Under the pieces are notes generated by a model. That model ran no database searches. It was not told the origin of the DNA and saw only the letters and a program-made list of their open reading frames with translations. The position numbers and the translations under genes were made by a program. Below are positions 39,445 through 46,870 of a DNA stretch of 64,000 nt, in pieces (positions within the stretch are counted from its first letter, which is position 1; each line of letters starts with the position of its first letter). This stretch comes from Alphaproteobacteria bacterium (GTDB taxonomy: Bacteria; Pseudomonadota; Alphaproteobacteria; Micropepsales; Micropepsaceae), in the NCBI GenBank assembly GCA_020852655.1, contig JADZAI010000071.1, forward strand, positions 1 to 64,000, given 5' to 3'.

Positions 39445-40298
39445 GCCGCCCACGCCGCGCGGACGTGCTTCAGCGGGCGCAATCCGTCGCCCGGATCGGC
39501 GCGCCAGTCGCGGTCGGCGAGTTCCGACGGCGCCGCCGTTTTCAGCCCCGAACCATCCGCCTCCTCGCCCGCCCGCACCGCGGCGATCACAGGCGCGATC
39601 TGCTCCGGCAGCCAGCAATGGCCCGCCGCATACTCCGCGCCCGCCGCGTCGAGATCGAGATGGAACTCGATGAAGCCGGCGCCCCAGCGATGGATCGCGC
39701 GGTGCACGACGCCCGGGCTGACCGTGTGGTCCGACCATCCGACCGGACAGCCCGTCGCCCGGCGGATCAGGTCGATCGATGCGAGATTGGCTTCCGCCGG
39801 CGGCGTCGGATAGGCCGAGACCGTGTGCAGAAGGCGGATCGCGCTCGCCTCCGCCGCGCGCAGCACCGAGACCGCATGGCGGATTTCCTCGATCGTCGCC
39901 ATGCCGGTCGAGAGCACCACCGGCTTCCCCGTCGCCGCACAGGCGCGCAGCAGGTCGTCCCACAGCAATTCGTAGGACGCGACCTTGTAGAAGGCGACAT
40001 GGGGCTCGAGCTCGGCGACCGCGCTGAGGTAGAACGGCGTGCACGCGAACTGCACGCCCCTGGCGGCGCAGCGCTCCGCAATCGGCTTCAGCAGATCGAC
40101 CGGCAGCTCCCAATCCTTGCGCGCCCGATGGCGTTCGCTGCGCTCCAGGATTTCCGGCGCGAACAGTTCGTCGAGGCGGAAGAGCTGGAACTTGACGGAA
40201 TCGCACCCGGCGGCGGCGGCGGCATCGACGAAGGCGAAGCAGCGTTCAGGATCGCGCGCGTGGTTCGACGAGACTTCAGCGCAGAAATGAACCGGCAT
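39441..40298 (-). CDS. pseI: Pseudaminic acid synthase, NeuB/PseI family
   Basis: Condenses a six-carbon sugar with phosphoenolpyruvate to form the nonulosonic acid. 285 residues with the NeuB TIM-barrel pattern: FCAEVSSNHARDPERCFAFV, DSVKFQLFRLDELF, FYKVASYELLWDDLLR, PVVLSTGMATIEEI and VGWSDHTVSPG. The C-terminal SAF (antifreeze-like) domain present in most family members is missing, making this about 60 residues short. It lies upstream of, and is coupled to, the pseF-pseG fusion. Confidence 0.82.
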   Translation of the reverse strand: MPVHFCAEVSSNHARDPERCFAFVDAAAAAGCDSVKFQLFRLDELFAPEILERSERHRARKDWELPVDLLKPIAERCAARGVQFACTPFYLSAVAELEPHVAFYKVASYELLWDDLLRACAATGKPVVLSTGMATIEEIRHAVSVLRAAEASAIRLLHTVSAYPTPPAEANLASIDLIRRATGCPVGWSDHTVSPGVVHRAIHRWGAGFIEFHLDLDAAGAEYAAGHCWLPEQIAPVIAAVRAGEEADGSGLKTAAPSELADRDWRADPGDGLRPLKHVRAAWAA

Positions 40299-40461
40299 GA
40301 GGAAAAGCGCGCAACACGATGGTCAACAAAGCATGAGCATGCGCGCGCCGCGTTAACGAATTCTCAAACCCGAAGGGTGCGAATGGCGGGAATTTGCACA
40401 GATGCGCGCCCAGATGCCTTTCCCCGAAACGTGCCCGGCACCAAGTGAAGAGCGTGCAGGC

Positions 40462-41394
40462 ATGACCGCCAACCTGATGCGCGCCGAGACGATCGACTGG
40501 AACGGCCATAGCGGCCGCGCCATCGCCCATGGCAACGGCCACGACATCGTCGCCTGCACTGCATGCGGCATCACCCACGCCGTGCCGCTGCCGGATCCCG
40601 CCGCGCTCGCCCGCGAATATGCCGAGGCCTATTACCGCGACGCCAAGCCGACCTATCTCACGCACGCCAGCGAAGACCAGGACTGGGCCATCCTCGCGCA
40701 GCACGATCGCCTCGATGCGCTCCGCCGCGCCCTCGGCGGCAGCGCCGGCACGCTCATCGAGATCGGCTCCGGCCCCGGCTTCTTCCTCGACACCGCGGCC
40801 GCCCAGGGCTGGGACGCGATCGGCGTCGAGCCTTCGGTGCAGGCGGCGGCGTTCGCACAAGGCCGCGGACGCACCGTCCACAACCGCACCTTCGCCGACG
40901 CCGTCGCCCACGGACTGCCGGCAGCCGACGCCATCGCCGCCACCAATGTGCTGGAGCACATCCCCGATCCGATCGCGACGCTGGAGCTGGCGCGCGGCCT
41001 GCTGAAGCCGGGCGGCGCCATCTGCCTGACCGTGCCCAACGATTTCAGCCCGCTCCAGATCGCGGCGCGTGACGGCAAGGGCCATGCGCCCTGGTGGGTC
41101 GCGCCGCCGCATCACCTCAACTATTTCGACTTCGACTCGCTGGAGGCATTGCTCGTCCGCCTCGGCTTCGCGCCGCGCGAGCGGCTCACCAGCTTCCCGA
41201 TGGAAGCCTTCCTGCTGATGGACGACGATTATGTGCGCCGGCCCGAGATCGGCCGCGCCATGCACCAAAAGCGCAAGAGCTTCGACCTCGCCTTCGAAGC
41301 CGCCGGCATCGGCGACGTCAGGCGCAGGCTCTACGGCGCCATGGCCGCCGCCGGGATCGGCCGCGAGGCGACAGTGGTGGCGGTGAAGACATGA
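40462..41394 (+). CDS. Class I SAM-dependent methyltransferase
   Basis: 310 residues. An N-terminal Cys pair (ACTACG) is followed by the SAM-binding glycine motif LIEIGSGPGFFLDTAAAQGW. The acidic end of strand 2 is GVEPS, and DAIAATNVLEHIPDP is the motif typical of Methyltransf_23 enzymes. C-terminal part: APWWVAPPHHLNYFDFDS. An earlier ATG at 40402 lacks a ribosome site. It is first gene of a plus-strand run inside the glycan region, so it probably methylates a sugar or sugar precursor (inference). Confidence 0.78.
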   Translation: MTANLMRAETIDWNGHSGRAIAHGNGHDIVACTACGITHAVPLPDPAALAREYAEAYYRDAKPTYLTHASEDQDWAILAQHDRLDALRRALGGSAGTLIEIGSGPGFFLDTAAAQGWDAIGVEPSVQAAAFAQGRGRTVHNRTFADAVAHGLPAADAIAATNVLEHIPDPIATLELARGLLKPGGAICLTVPNDFSPLQIAARDGKGHAPWWVAPPHHLNYFDFDSLEALLVRLGFAPRERLTSFPMEAFLLMDDDYVRRPEIGRAMHQKRKSFDLAFEAAGIGDVRRRLYGAMAAAGIGREATVVAVKT

Positions 41395-42518
41395 GCCAGG
41401 CGATACGCACGACACCATCCGCCTTCACGCACGCGGGTACGCCGCGCGGCATCGACGCCCTCGCCCGCTTCCGCCGCGCCATCCTCTTCGGCGCCGGGGC
41501 CAGCGTCGGCGAGGTCCGCAAGGTGCTGGACCGCTACGGCATCGCCATCGCCGCCTTCGCCGACAACAGCCCCGCCAAGCAGGGCACCAGCTTCGAAGGC
41601 GCCCCCATCCTCGCCCCGGCGACGCTCCCCGGCCTCATCGACGACACCACCTGCATCGTCATCGCCTCCGTCTACCAGACCGAGATCGCCGAGCAGCTCG
41701 CCGGCTTCGGCATCCCGGCGGACGTCATCTTCCCCTTCGTCTCGCCGATGTTCGCAGGCCATTTCGGCGGCGGCGCCTTCACCGACGCCGAAGCGCTCGC
41801 CCGGCTGCCGGCCCGCCTCGCGGACGACGAGTCGCGCGCCTATCTCGCCGCGCTCATCGATTTCCGCTGGACCATGGAGCCGGCGCGGCTGCGGCGGAAC
41901 CCGCGCCTCAAGGGCTTCTATCAGTACGACGGGCCCTTCGTCGGCCCGCTGGCCGGCGACCACATCGTCGACGTCGGCGCCTATAACGGCGACTCCGCGA
42001 CGGCGTATCTGGAGCGCCTGAACGGCAATGCCCGCGTCTCGGGCCTCGAGCCGCTGCCGCAGAATCTGAAGGCCCTCGCCGGCACCATCGCCGCCCACCG
42101 CTTCGGCCGCGCCATCACGCCCGTGCCCTTCGGCGCCGGGGCCGCCCCGGCCAGCGCCGAGATCGACAGCGAGGACGAGGCGCCCGATGCCCGCGCCACG
42201 CTGCGCCGCAAGCCGGGCGCCACGACGACCATCCGCATCGAAACGCTGGACCGCCTCTTCGCCGCCGACCGCGTCGACTTCATCAAGATCGACATCGAAG
42301 GCCACGACCCCGCCGCGCTGATGGGCGCCCGCGAACTGCTGGCGCGCGACAAGCCCGGCCTCGCCGTCGCCGCCTATCACGCGCCCGAACATCTCTGGGA
42401 AATCCCCGCGCTGCTCGACCGCCTCTGCCCCGGCTATCGCATCCATCTCGGGCACCACCCGGCCGCCGCCTATGAATGCGAGCTCTTCTGCGTGCACGAA
42501 AGCCGCGTTGGTGCTTGA
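41391..42518 (+). CDS. FkbM-family methyltransferase
   Basis: 375 residues. The N-terminal 130 form a Rossmann-like segment (AILFGAGASVGEVRKVLDRY, GIAIAAFADNSPAKQG) seen in sugar-modifying FkbM proteins. The FkbM domain follows (HIVDVGAYNGDSATAYLERL, RVDFIKIDIEGHDPAALMGA). FkbM enzymes O-methylate hydroxyls, often on surface sugars. It is translationally coupled to the preceding methyltransferase (ATGA). Confidence 0.82.
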   Translation: MSQAIRTTPSAFTHAGTPRGIDALARFRRAILFGAGASVGEVRKVLDRYGIAIAAFADNSPAKQGTSFEGAPILAPATLPGLIDDTTCIVIASVYQTEIAEQLAGFGIPADVIFPFVSPMFAGHFGGGAFTDAEALARLPARLADDESRAYLAALIDFRWTMEPARLRRNPRLKGFYQYDGPFVGPLAGDHIVDVGAYNGDSATAYLERLNGNARVSGLEPLPQNLKALAGTIAAHRFGRAITPVPFGAGAAPASAEIDSEDEAPDARATLRRKPGATTTIRIETLDRLFAADRVDFIKIDIEGHDPAALMGARELLARDKPGLAVAAYHAPEHLWEIPALLDRLCPGYRIHLGHHPAAAYECELFCVHESRVGA

Positions 42519-43722
42519 CCGCTTCTACAACACGCCGGCGCGCCAGGGCTTCCACTGGCCCGGCCGCATCCTCTCCGGCCCCGGCGTCCTCGAAGCGTGG
42601 CTGAAGGACGCACCCGCCGGCCTCGCCATCGTCGCCGACCGCGCCTTCGCGGCGCATCCGCTTGTCGTTGCGGCCGGCGGCGCCGCCTGTGTCGTCGACG
42701 GCGAACCTACACGCGCCGGCCTCGATCCCATCCTCTCTGACCTCGCCGCCCGCCGCCCCAGCGCCATTCTCGCCCTCGGCGGCGGCGCGACGATCGACAG
42801 CGCCAAGGCGCTCGCGGCGCATCTCCGCTTCGGCAGCTTCGACATCCGCGACCGTCCCCGCGACGCGACGCCGCCGCTCCTCATCGCGGCGCCCACAACC
42901 GCCGGCTCCGGCTCCGAGACCAGCCGCTTCTTCATCCTCGCCGACGCTTCGGCTGTGAAGATCTCGACGCGGAGCTGGTCGCTCGTCCCCGACCTCACGC
43001 TGCTCGACCCGCTTCTGCTGGAATCGCTCGGTCCCGCCGGCCTTCTGCTCGGCGCCTTCGATGCCGCGATCCATCTGTGGGAGACCCATGTCGCGCGCGG
43101 CGAGGCCAGCGCCTTCACCGACGGAATCGCGCAGGCCCATCTGCCGCACATCCTCGCCGCGCTGCCCGGCCTCGCAGCAGGCCTCAAGCCCGATGCCGCC
43201 ACGCGCCAGGCGCTGATGGAAGCCTCGGCCATGGCCGGCGTCGCGATCTCCAATGTCCGCACCGGCCTCATCCACACGCTCGGCGAGTCCCTCGCCGCGC
43301 AATGCCACCTGCCCCACCCGCTGACCCTGCGCGTCTTCCTCCCCGCCGCGATGGCGAGCTACAGCGCCGCCATCGCGGAGAAGACGCAAGGCCTGTGGCG
43401 TATGGCCGACGCCCTCGCCCCGCGCCCCGAACCCTGGTCGCCCGAAACCTTCACCGCCGCCTGGACCGAGGCCTTCACCACGTCAGGCCTCGACCAGCGC
43501 ATCGCCACCGCCTTCGCCGCCACCCCCGTCTCGCTCGACCACCTCTGCACCACCGCCGCCCGCGACACGACCTTGGCCAAGGAAAACCCCCTCCCCCTCG
43601 ACGCCAACGCCCTCCGCCTCGTCGCCGCCGCGGGTTTGGGCGCGTGGCCGGCGCCGCTCCGGGACGATGGGATGGCGGACGCAACGCGGCTCAGAGAAGT
43701 TCGGCGAATTCCTCGACCGTGA
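42511..43722 (+). CDS. Iron-containing alcohol dehydrogenase family protein
   Basis: 403 residues of the Fe-ADH/dehydroquinate-synthase-like fold. NAD-binding region: SAILALGGGATIDSAKALAA and PLLIAAPTTAGSGSETSRFF. Candidate metal ligands are the Asp and His residues of GAFDAAIHLWE and the His residues of LIHTLGE and QCHLPHPLTL. The start is uncertain: GTG 42511 gives a short overlap with the FkbM gene; ATG 42472 is the alternative. The last residues run into a 69-bp duplicated sequence, so the C-terminus may not be original. It probably oxidises or reduces a sugar intermediate. Confidence 0.75.
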   Translation: MLDRFYNTPARQGFHWPGRILSGPGVLEAWLKDAPAGLAIVADRAFAAHPLVVAAGGAACVVDGEPTRAGLDPILSDLAARRPSAILALGGGATIDSAKALAAHLRFGSFDIRDRPRDATPPLLIAAPTTAGSGSETSRFFILADASAVKISTRSWSLVPDLTLLDPLLLESLGPAGLLLGAFDAAIHLWETHVARGEASAFTDGIAQAHLPHILAALPGLAAGLKPDAATRQALMEASAMAGVAISNVRTGLIHTLGESLAAQCHLPHPLTLRVFLPAAMASYSAAIAEKTQGLWRMADALAPRPEPWSPETFTAAWTEAFTTSGLDQRIATAFAATPVSLDHLCTTAARDTTLAKENPLPLDANALRLVAAAGLGAWPAPLRDDGMADATRLREVRRIPRP

Positions 43723-43728
43723 AGCCGG
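43660..43728. repeat. 69-bp direct repeat, copy 1
   Basis: Covers the end of the Fe-ADH gene and the 3' end of hicA (plus 31 bp after its stop). It is nearly identical (two differences) to 45328-45396 in the same orientation. The pair brackets the hicBA, higA and brnTA genes. Confidence 0.8.
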
Positions 43729-43924
43729 CTTGCCGGATGATCGAGCGCAGCGTACCGGGCTTCAGGTCTCGATTCGCGTGGACCGGCACCGTCACCGTGC
43801 GCGCCACATCGTCTGGATGGGTCAGGATGTGATGGCTCCCCGCGATGCGATCGACCACGAAACCGGCTCTCAGCAGCGCACGCATAACGTCCTTGCCCGA
43901 TATGACGGGCAACCCACCGGGCAT
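43691..43924 (-). CDS. hicA: HicA-type toxin
   Basis: mRNA interferase of a type II toxin-antitoxin pair. 77 residues with the HicA double-stranded-RNA-binding-like fold: SGKDVMRALLRAGFVVDRIA, then GSHHILTHPDD with the catalytic His, and PVHANRDLKPGTLRSIIRQA. It follows the hicB stop without a gap, giving antitoxin-first order. Its 3' end is duplicated 1.67 kb away. Confidence 0.92.
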   Translation of the reverse strand: MPGGLPVISGKDVMRALLRAGFVVDRIAGSHHILTHPDDVARTVTVPVHANRDLKPGTLRSIIRQAGFTVEEFAELL

Positions 43925-44155
43925 CTATGCAGCGACCGTGACCTGCCGGACTTCGGGCAGCATATCGGCCGGAATCGCAAGGCCGCGATCCCGGCGGAAG
44001 GCAAGGACTGCCCGAATGGCTTCCTCGGCATTGGCAAGGGCCTCCGCTTCCGTGTCGCCTTCGGTCACGACCTCGGGCAGCGCGGGCACGAGCGCCGTGA
44101 ACCCGCCCCCTTCCTGCGGCTCCAGCACGACCGAGAAGCGATAATTCGCGGCCAC
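43925..44155 (-). CDS. hicB: HicB-type antitoxin
   Basis: 76 residues from GTG 44153-44155, preceded by AAGGAG at seven bases; a longer frame starts at 44185. It has the HicB ribonuclease-H-like fold (NYRFSVVLEPQEGGGFTALV, PALPEVVTEGDTEAEALANA). The short C-terminal part (LAIPADMLPEVRQVTVAA) lacks a DNA-binding domain. It neutralises HicA and is encoded just upstream of it. Confidence 0.9.
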   Translation of the reverse strand: MAANYRFSVVLEPQEGGGFTALVPALPEVVTEGDTEAEALANAEEAIRAVLAFRRDRGLAIPADMLPEVRQVTVAA

Positions 44156-44223
44156 GATGTTCTCCTTGCTGACTGTCCGGAACATTCGAGCGAAAGTAGC
44201 ATAGCACACCCGCATCAGTGCGC

Positions 44224-44334
44224 ATGTGGCCAGCCAAATCCGCCGCCGCCAGGAAATTCCATCTGGACCAGCGCTTCGGCACCCACAAGGACTATGACCG
44301 GATCGACGTGAAGGAGATCGACCATGGCGGCTGA
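44224..44334 (+). pseudogene. Remnant of a HigB-type toxin gene (C-terminus)
   Basis: A 36-codon frame ending RFGTHKDYDRIDVKEIDHGG, which is the end of HigB-type mRNA interferases (GTHxxYDRID). The N-terminal two thirds, including catalytic residues, are absent. It overlaps the higA start exactly as an intact higB would. The antitoxin gene has therefore lost its toxin. Confidence 0.65.
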
Positions 44335-44710
44335 GGTGAAGCCGATCCGCAGCGAAGCGGACTATGAGAGCGCGCTTGAGAAGATCGCGAGGCTGTGGGG
44401 CTCGGCGAGCGGCACGCCGAAGGGCGACCGGCTGGACGTGCTCGCCACGCTGATGGACGCCTACGAAGCGCAGCACCATCCCATCGATCCGCCCGACCCT
44501 GTTGAAGCGATCAAGTTCCGCATGGCGCAGCAGGGCATGACGCGCAAGGACCTCGAGGACATCATCGGCACCCGCACGCGGATAGCCCAAGTGCTGAACC
44601 GCAAGCGCAGCCTCTCAATCGCCATGATCCGCCGCCTGCACGCCCGCCTGGGCATTTCGGCGGAGGTGCTCATCCGGCCTTCGCGGAGGGAAGGGGTTGC
44701 GGTGGGTTGA
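44324..44710 (+). CDS. higA: HigA-type antitoxin with XRE domain
   Basis: 128 residues. The N-terminal region VKPIRSEADYESALEKIARL, then GTPKGDRLDVLATLMDAYEA, and the C-terminal helix-turn-helix (IKFRMAQQGMTRKDLEDIIG, RTRIAQVLNRKRSLSIAMIR) match HigA antitoxins. Its partner HigB survives only as the fragment overlapping its start. It may act as an orphan repressor or protect against another HigB. Confidence 0.85.
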   Translation: MAAEVKPIRSEADYESALEKIARLWGSASGTPKGDRLDVLATLMDAYEAQHHPIDPPDPVEAIKFRMAQQGMTRKDLEDIIGTRTRIAQVLNRKRSLSIAMIRRLHARLGISAEVLIRPSRREGVAVG

Positions 44711-44783
44711 GGGACTGTTGCTCCTGTCCCCGTATTCCTCTCGCTACTTGACCTGACGTCGATCTAAACGTATATACATTCAG

Positions 44784-45041
44784 GTGCGGATAGCTTTCGA
44801 CCCGGCCAAGAATGCCGCCAACATCGCCAAGCACGGTCTCGCGCTGGGTGATTTCGCCGGGTTCGATGCGGAGCCGGTGGTCCGGATCGATGACCGCTTC
44901 ACCTATGGCGAGACGCGCTATCGCGCTTTCGGGCGGATCGACGGCAAGGGTCATTGCCTCGTCTTCACCCGGCTCGGCGACGTGATGCGGCTGATCAGCT
45001 TTCGCCGCGCCCATGAAAGAGAGATGCGACGCTATGTCTAA
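44784..45041 (+). CDS. brnT: BrnT-type toxin
   Basis: Ribonuclease toxin of the BrnTA pair. 85 residues from GTG 44784: FDPAKNAANIAKHGLALGDF is the family N-terminus, and ETRYRAFGRIDGKGHCLVFT, then RLISFRRAHEREMRRYV, the C-terminus. An AT-rich stretch with CGTATATACATT just upstream could be the operator for the BrnA-BrnT complex. It overlaps brnA by 8 bp. Confidence 0.92.
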   Translation: MRIAFDPAKNAANIAKHGLALGDFAGFDAEPVVRIDDRFTYGETRYRAFGRIDGKGHCLVFTRLGDVMRLISFRRAHEREMRRYV

Positions 45042-45309
45042 GAAAACGCCCGCCGTGTTCGACGACGACAACCCCGAATGGACCAAGGCCGATTTTGCGA
45101 AGGCGAGGCCTGCGTCCGAAGTGCTGCCGGCGTCGTTTGCGCGCGCCCTCGTCCGTACGCGCGGGCCGCAGAAGAAACCGACCAAGGTGCCGGTGTCGAT
45201 CCGCCTGAGCGCCGACGTGGTCGATCACTTCAAAGCCGGCGGCCCCGGCTGGCAAAGCCGCATCGACGCAGCATTGCGCCGCGCCGCATTCAGTAAGCCG
45301 TCGCCGTAA
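45034..45309 (+). CDS. brnA: BrnA-type antitoxin
   Basis: 91 residues from ATG 45034 inside the end of brnT. The C-terminal ribbon-helix-helix (KVPVSIRLSADVVDHFKAGG, PGWQSRIDAALRRA) binds DNA, and the N-terminal part (NPEWTKADFAKARPASEVLP) binds the toxin. A mutated second copy of its middle region lies at 46268-46446. Confidence 0.92.
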   Translation: MSKKTPAVFDDDNPEWTKADFAKARPASEVLPASFARALVRTRGPQKKPTKVPVSIRLSADVVDHFKAGGPGWQSRIDAALRRAAFSKPSP

Positions 45310-45327
45310 CTCCGGTCACCGCAAGTT

Positions 45328-45396
45328 CGGGACGATGGGATGGCGGACGCAACGCGGCTCAGAGAAGTTCGGGGAATTCCTCGACCGTGAGGCCGG
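45328..45396. repeat. 69-bp direct repeat, copy 2
   Basis: Second copy of the sequence at 43660-43728. It holds an orphan fragment of the hicA 3' end between brnA and the next gene. The two copies suggest that the toxin-antitoxin block arose by duplication or by recombination at hicA. Confidence 0.8.
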
Positions 45397-45478
45397 CCCT
45401 CAGAATATAGCCCAAGTCCAGTTCTCCGATATAGTGCCCGGAGCATTGTCACAATCTACTCCCGTATCAGGATTACCG

Positions 45479-46228
45479 ATGGGACTACACATCTACGCGG
45501 GGTCGCTCGTGCGCCTCTTTACGAACGACTGGGAGAATGAGGTTCAGCGGGCGTCGCGCGAACGCGGCTTCACCTACCAAACCAACTATCAGGGCGGCGA
45601 GCCGAGTTGGCCAACGCCTGCGAAGGCGGCGGAACACGTGGCGTGGATGAGAGAGACGCTTGTGGCGACGCCCGACGTCGGCCCCGGTGCAGTCGATTGG
45701 CGCGACGACACCAACGACTATCATACGATCAAGCTCCATGAGGAAGGGCGCGACGCGATCGCCATTATCTCCGCCCATCTACGCCGGCCGGACCTGCCGA
45801 TGCCGTCCCGGATGCCGGTGTCCGCGGCGGACGACCTCGCCTATGCCGAAGCCGGCGCCAAGGGCTATCTCATGGACGCGGTTGCGCCGTTTGATGCGAC
45901 CTTGATCATCCCCGGCACATTCGCGCGCATATCGCTTATTCAGGATCCGCTCGGAGAGATGCGGATCGTCTGCTCGACGGCCCTGCTCCAGGCATCTCTT
46001 GACGCCGTGAAGCAAGGCTTTTGGGCTGGAGCGGTCGAGCCTGACGTGTGGCGCAATCGCGGCCTCGTCTATGCGCGCAGCGGCGGAACGAGATCGGCCG
46101 ATGGCACGTGGCTGCCGGAGCCGGAGCCACCTGACAGCCTGCGCGGAAACGCCGAATTCGCCTTCGGCGTCTACACCAGCATGCTGGCTTTCTCACAACA
46201 CCACCATGCTGCCATCGCCATGTGGTGA
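45479..46228 (+). CDS. Hypothetical protein
   Basis: 249 residues from ATG 45479 (MGLHIYAGSLVRLFTNDWEN). The frame is open upstream through the duplicated repeat, but those residues are repeat-derived. No signal peptide or membrane helix is visible. Trp and Asp are frequent (HVAWMRETLVATPDVGPGAV), and a middle segment (AIAIISAHLRRPDLPMPSRM) may be helical. I do not recognise the family. It lies within the accessory island, so mobile origin is plausible. Confidence 0.6.
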   Translation: MGLHIYAGSLVRLFTNDWENEVQRASRERGFTYQTNYQGGEPSWPTPAKAAEHVAWMRETLVATPDVGPGAVDWRDDTNDYHTIKLHEEGRDAIAIISAHLRRPDLPMPSRMPVSAADDLAYAEAGAKGYLMDAVAPFDATLIIPGTFARISLIQDPLGEMRIVCSTALLQASLDAVKQGFWAGAVEPDVWRNRGLVYARSGGTRSADGTWLPEPEPPDSLRGNAEFAFGVYTSMLAFSQHHHAAIAMW

Positions 46229-46240
46229 TGCCGGGGCAGT

Positions 46241-46266
46241 CCCATTAACCCTCGTTAACGGCGCCG
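46241..46266. repeat. 26-bp direct repeat, copy 1
   Basis: An exact 26-bp match to 48003-48028, containing TTAACCCTCGTTAA. The two copies bracket the brnA remnant, a broken gene and an AT-rich gene. The second copy lies in the transketolase promoter region. Confidence 0.75.
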
Positions 46267-46267
46267 C

Positions 46268-46446
46268 AAGGCCGATTTCGCCAAGGCGAAGCCCGCATCC
46301 GAACTGCTTCCGGCGTCGTTTGCGCGCGCCCTCGTCCGAACGCGCGGCGCTCAGAAGAAGCCAACCAAGGTGCCGGTGTCGATCCGCCTGAGCGCCGAAA
46401 TGGTCGATCACTTCAAAGCCGGCGGCCCCGGCTGGCAAAGCCGCGA
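46268..46446 (+). pseudogene. brnA antitoxin remnant
   Basis: Translates as KADFAKAKPASELLPASFAR, then ALVRTRGAQKKPTKVPVSIR and LSAEMVDHFKAGGPGWQSR, closely matching the middle of the BrnA at 45034. It lacks a start codon and the last helix, and no brnT precedes it. It begins right after the 26-bp repeat. Confidence 0.75.
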
Positions 46447-46463
46447 CGAGACGTTGGCTCAGT

Positions 46464-46808
46464 TCACAACTCGGCGAAATCGGACGCGACTGTCGAGAGT
46501 GGCGTACCATTGGTGTAGAGATGCAAGATCGGTCCCTGCGAACTCCCCTGCTTCAAGACAATCGCCTGTGATTCGTGATCGTAGGAGAGCGCGTACCTCC
46601 GGCCGCGAGTAGAGATAAATCTAAAAGCGTTTCCCATACCCTTCGCCGCCTTTTGAACTTAAAGGGGAGCCGAGTTCTTGCGGCTGATCACACCGCCGGC
46701 TATCGCAAGCACGATCTCATTAACGTTTGGTGCGTGGTGCTTGGCTTTCCCAAGAACTCCGCGCAAATAAGTCTTAAGTAGGACTATATCGGTCACTTCA
46801 ACTGGCAT
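46464..46808 (-). pseudogene. Broken small gene with in-frame stop
   Basis: ATG 46806-46808, with AGGAGA seven bases before it, opens a frame that begins MPVEVTDIVLLKTYLRGVLG. It stops with TAA at codon 50 (46659-46661) and then continues in the same frame (GMGNAFRFISTRGRRYALSY, then LKQGSSQGPILHLYTNGTPL) to a stop at 46464. The good ribosome site and protein-like composition on both sides of the stop suggest a decayed gene of about 114 codons. Family not recognised. Confidence 0.5.
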
Positions 46809-46870
46809 GCTTCTCTCCTAAATTAACACTGCAAGCGTAGCGCTTTCGCAGGGCAATTCGAGCTTGTATC

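Noticed and set aside
40302-40376. TTAA-CGAATTC-TCAA upstream of pseI as a CtrA site
   Set aside because: The second half is mismatched and there is no second copy; not enough support.
46241-46260. TTAACCCTCGTTAA in the 26-bp repeats as a CtrA box
   Set aside because: Spacing is N6, not N7, so it does not meet the consensus; it is reported only as part of the repeat.
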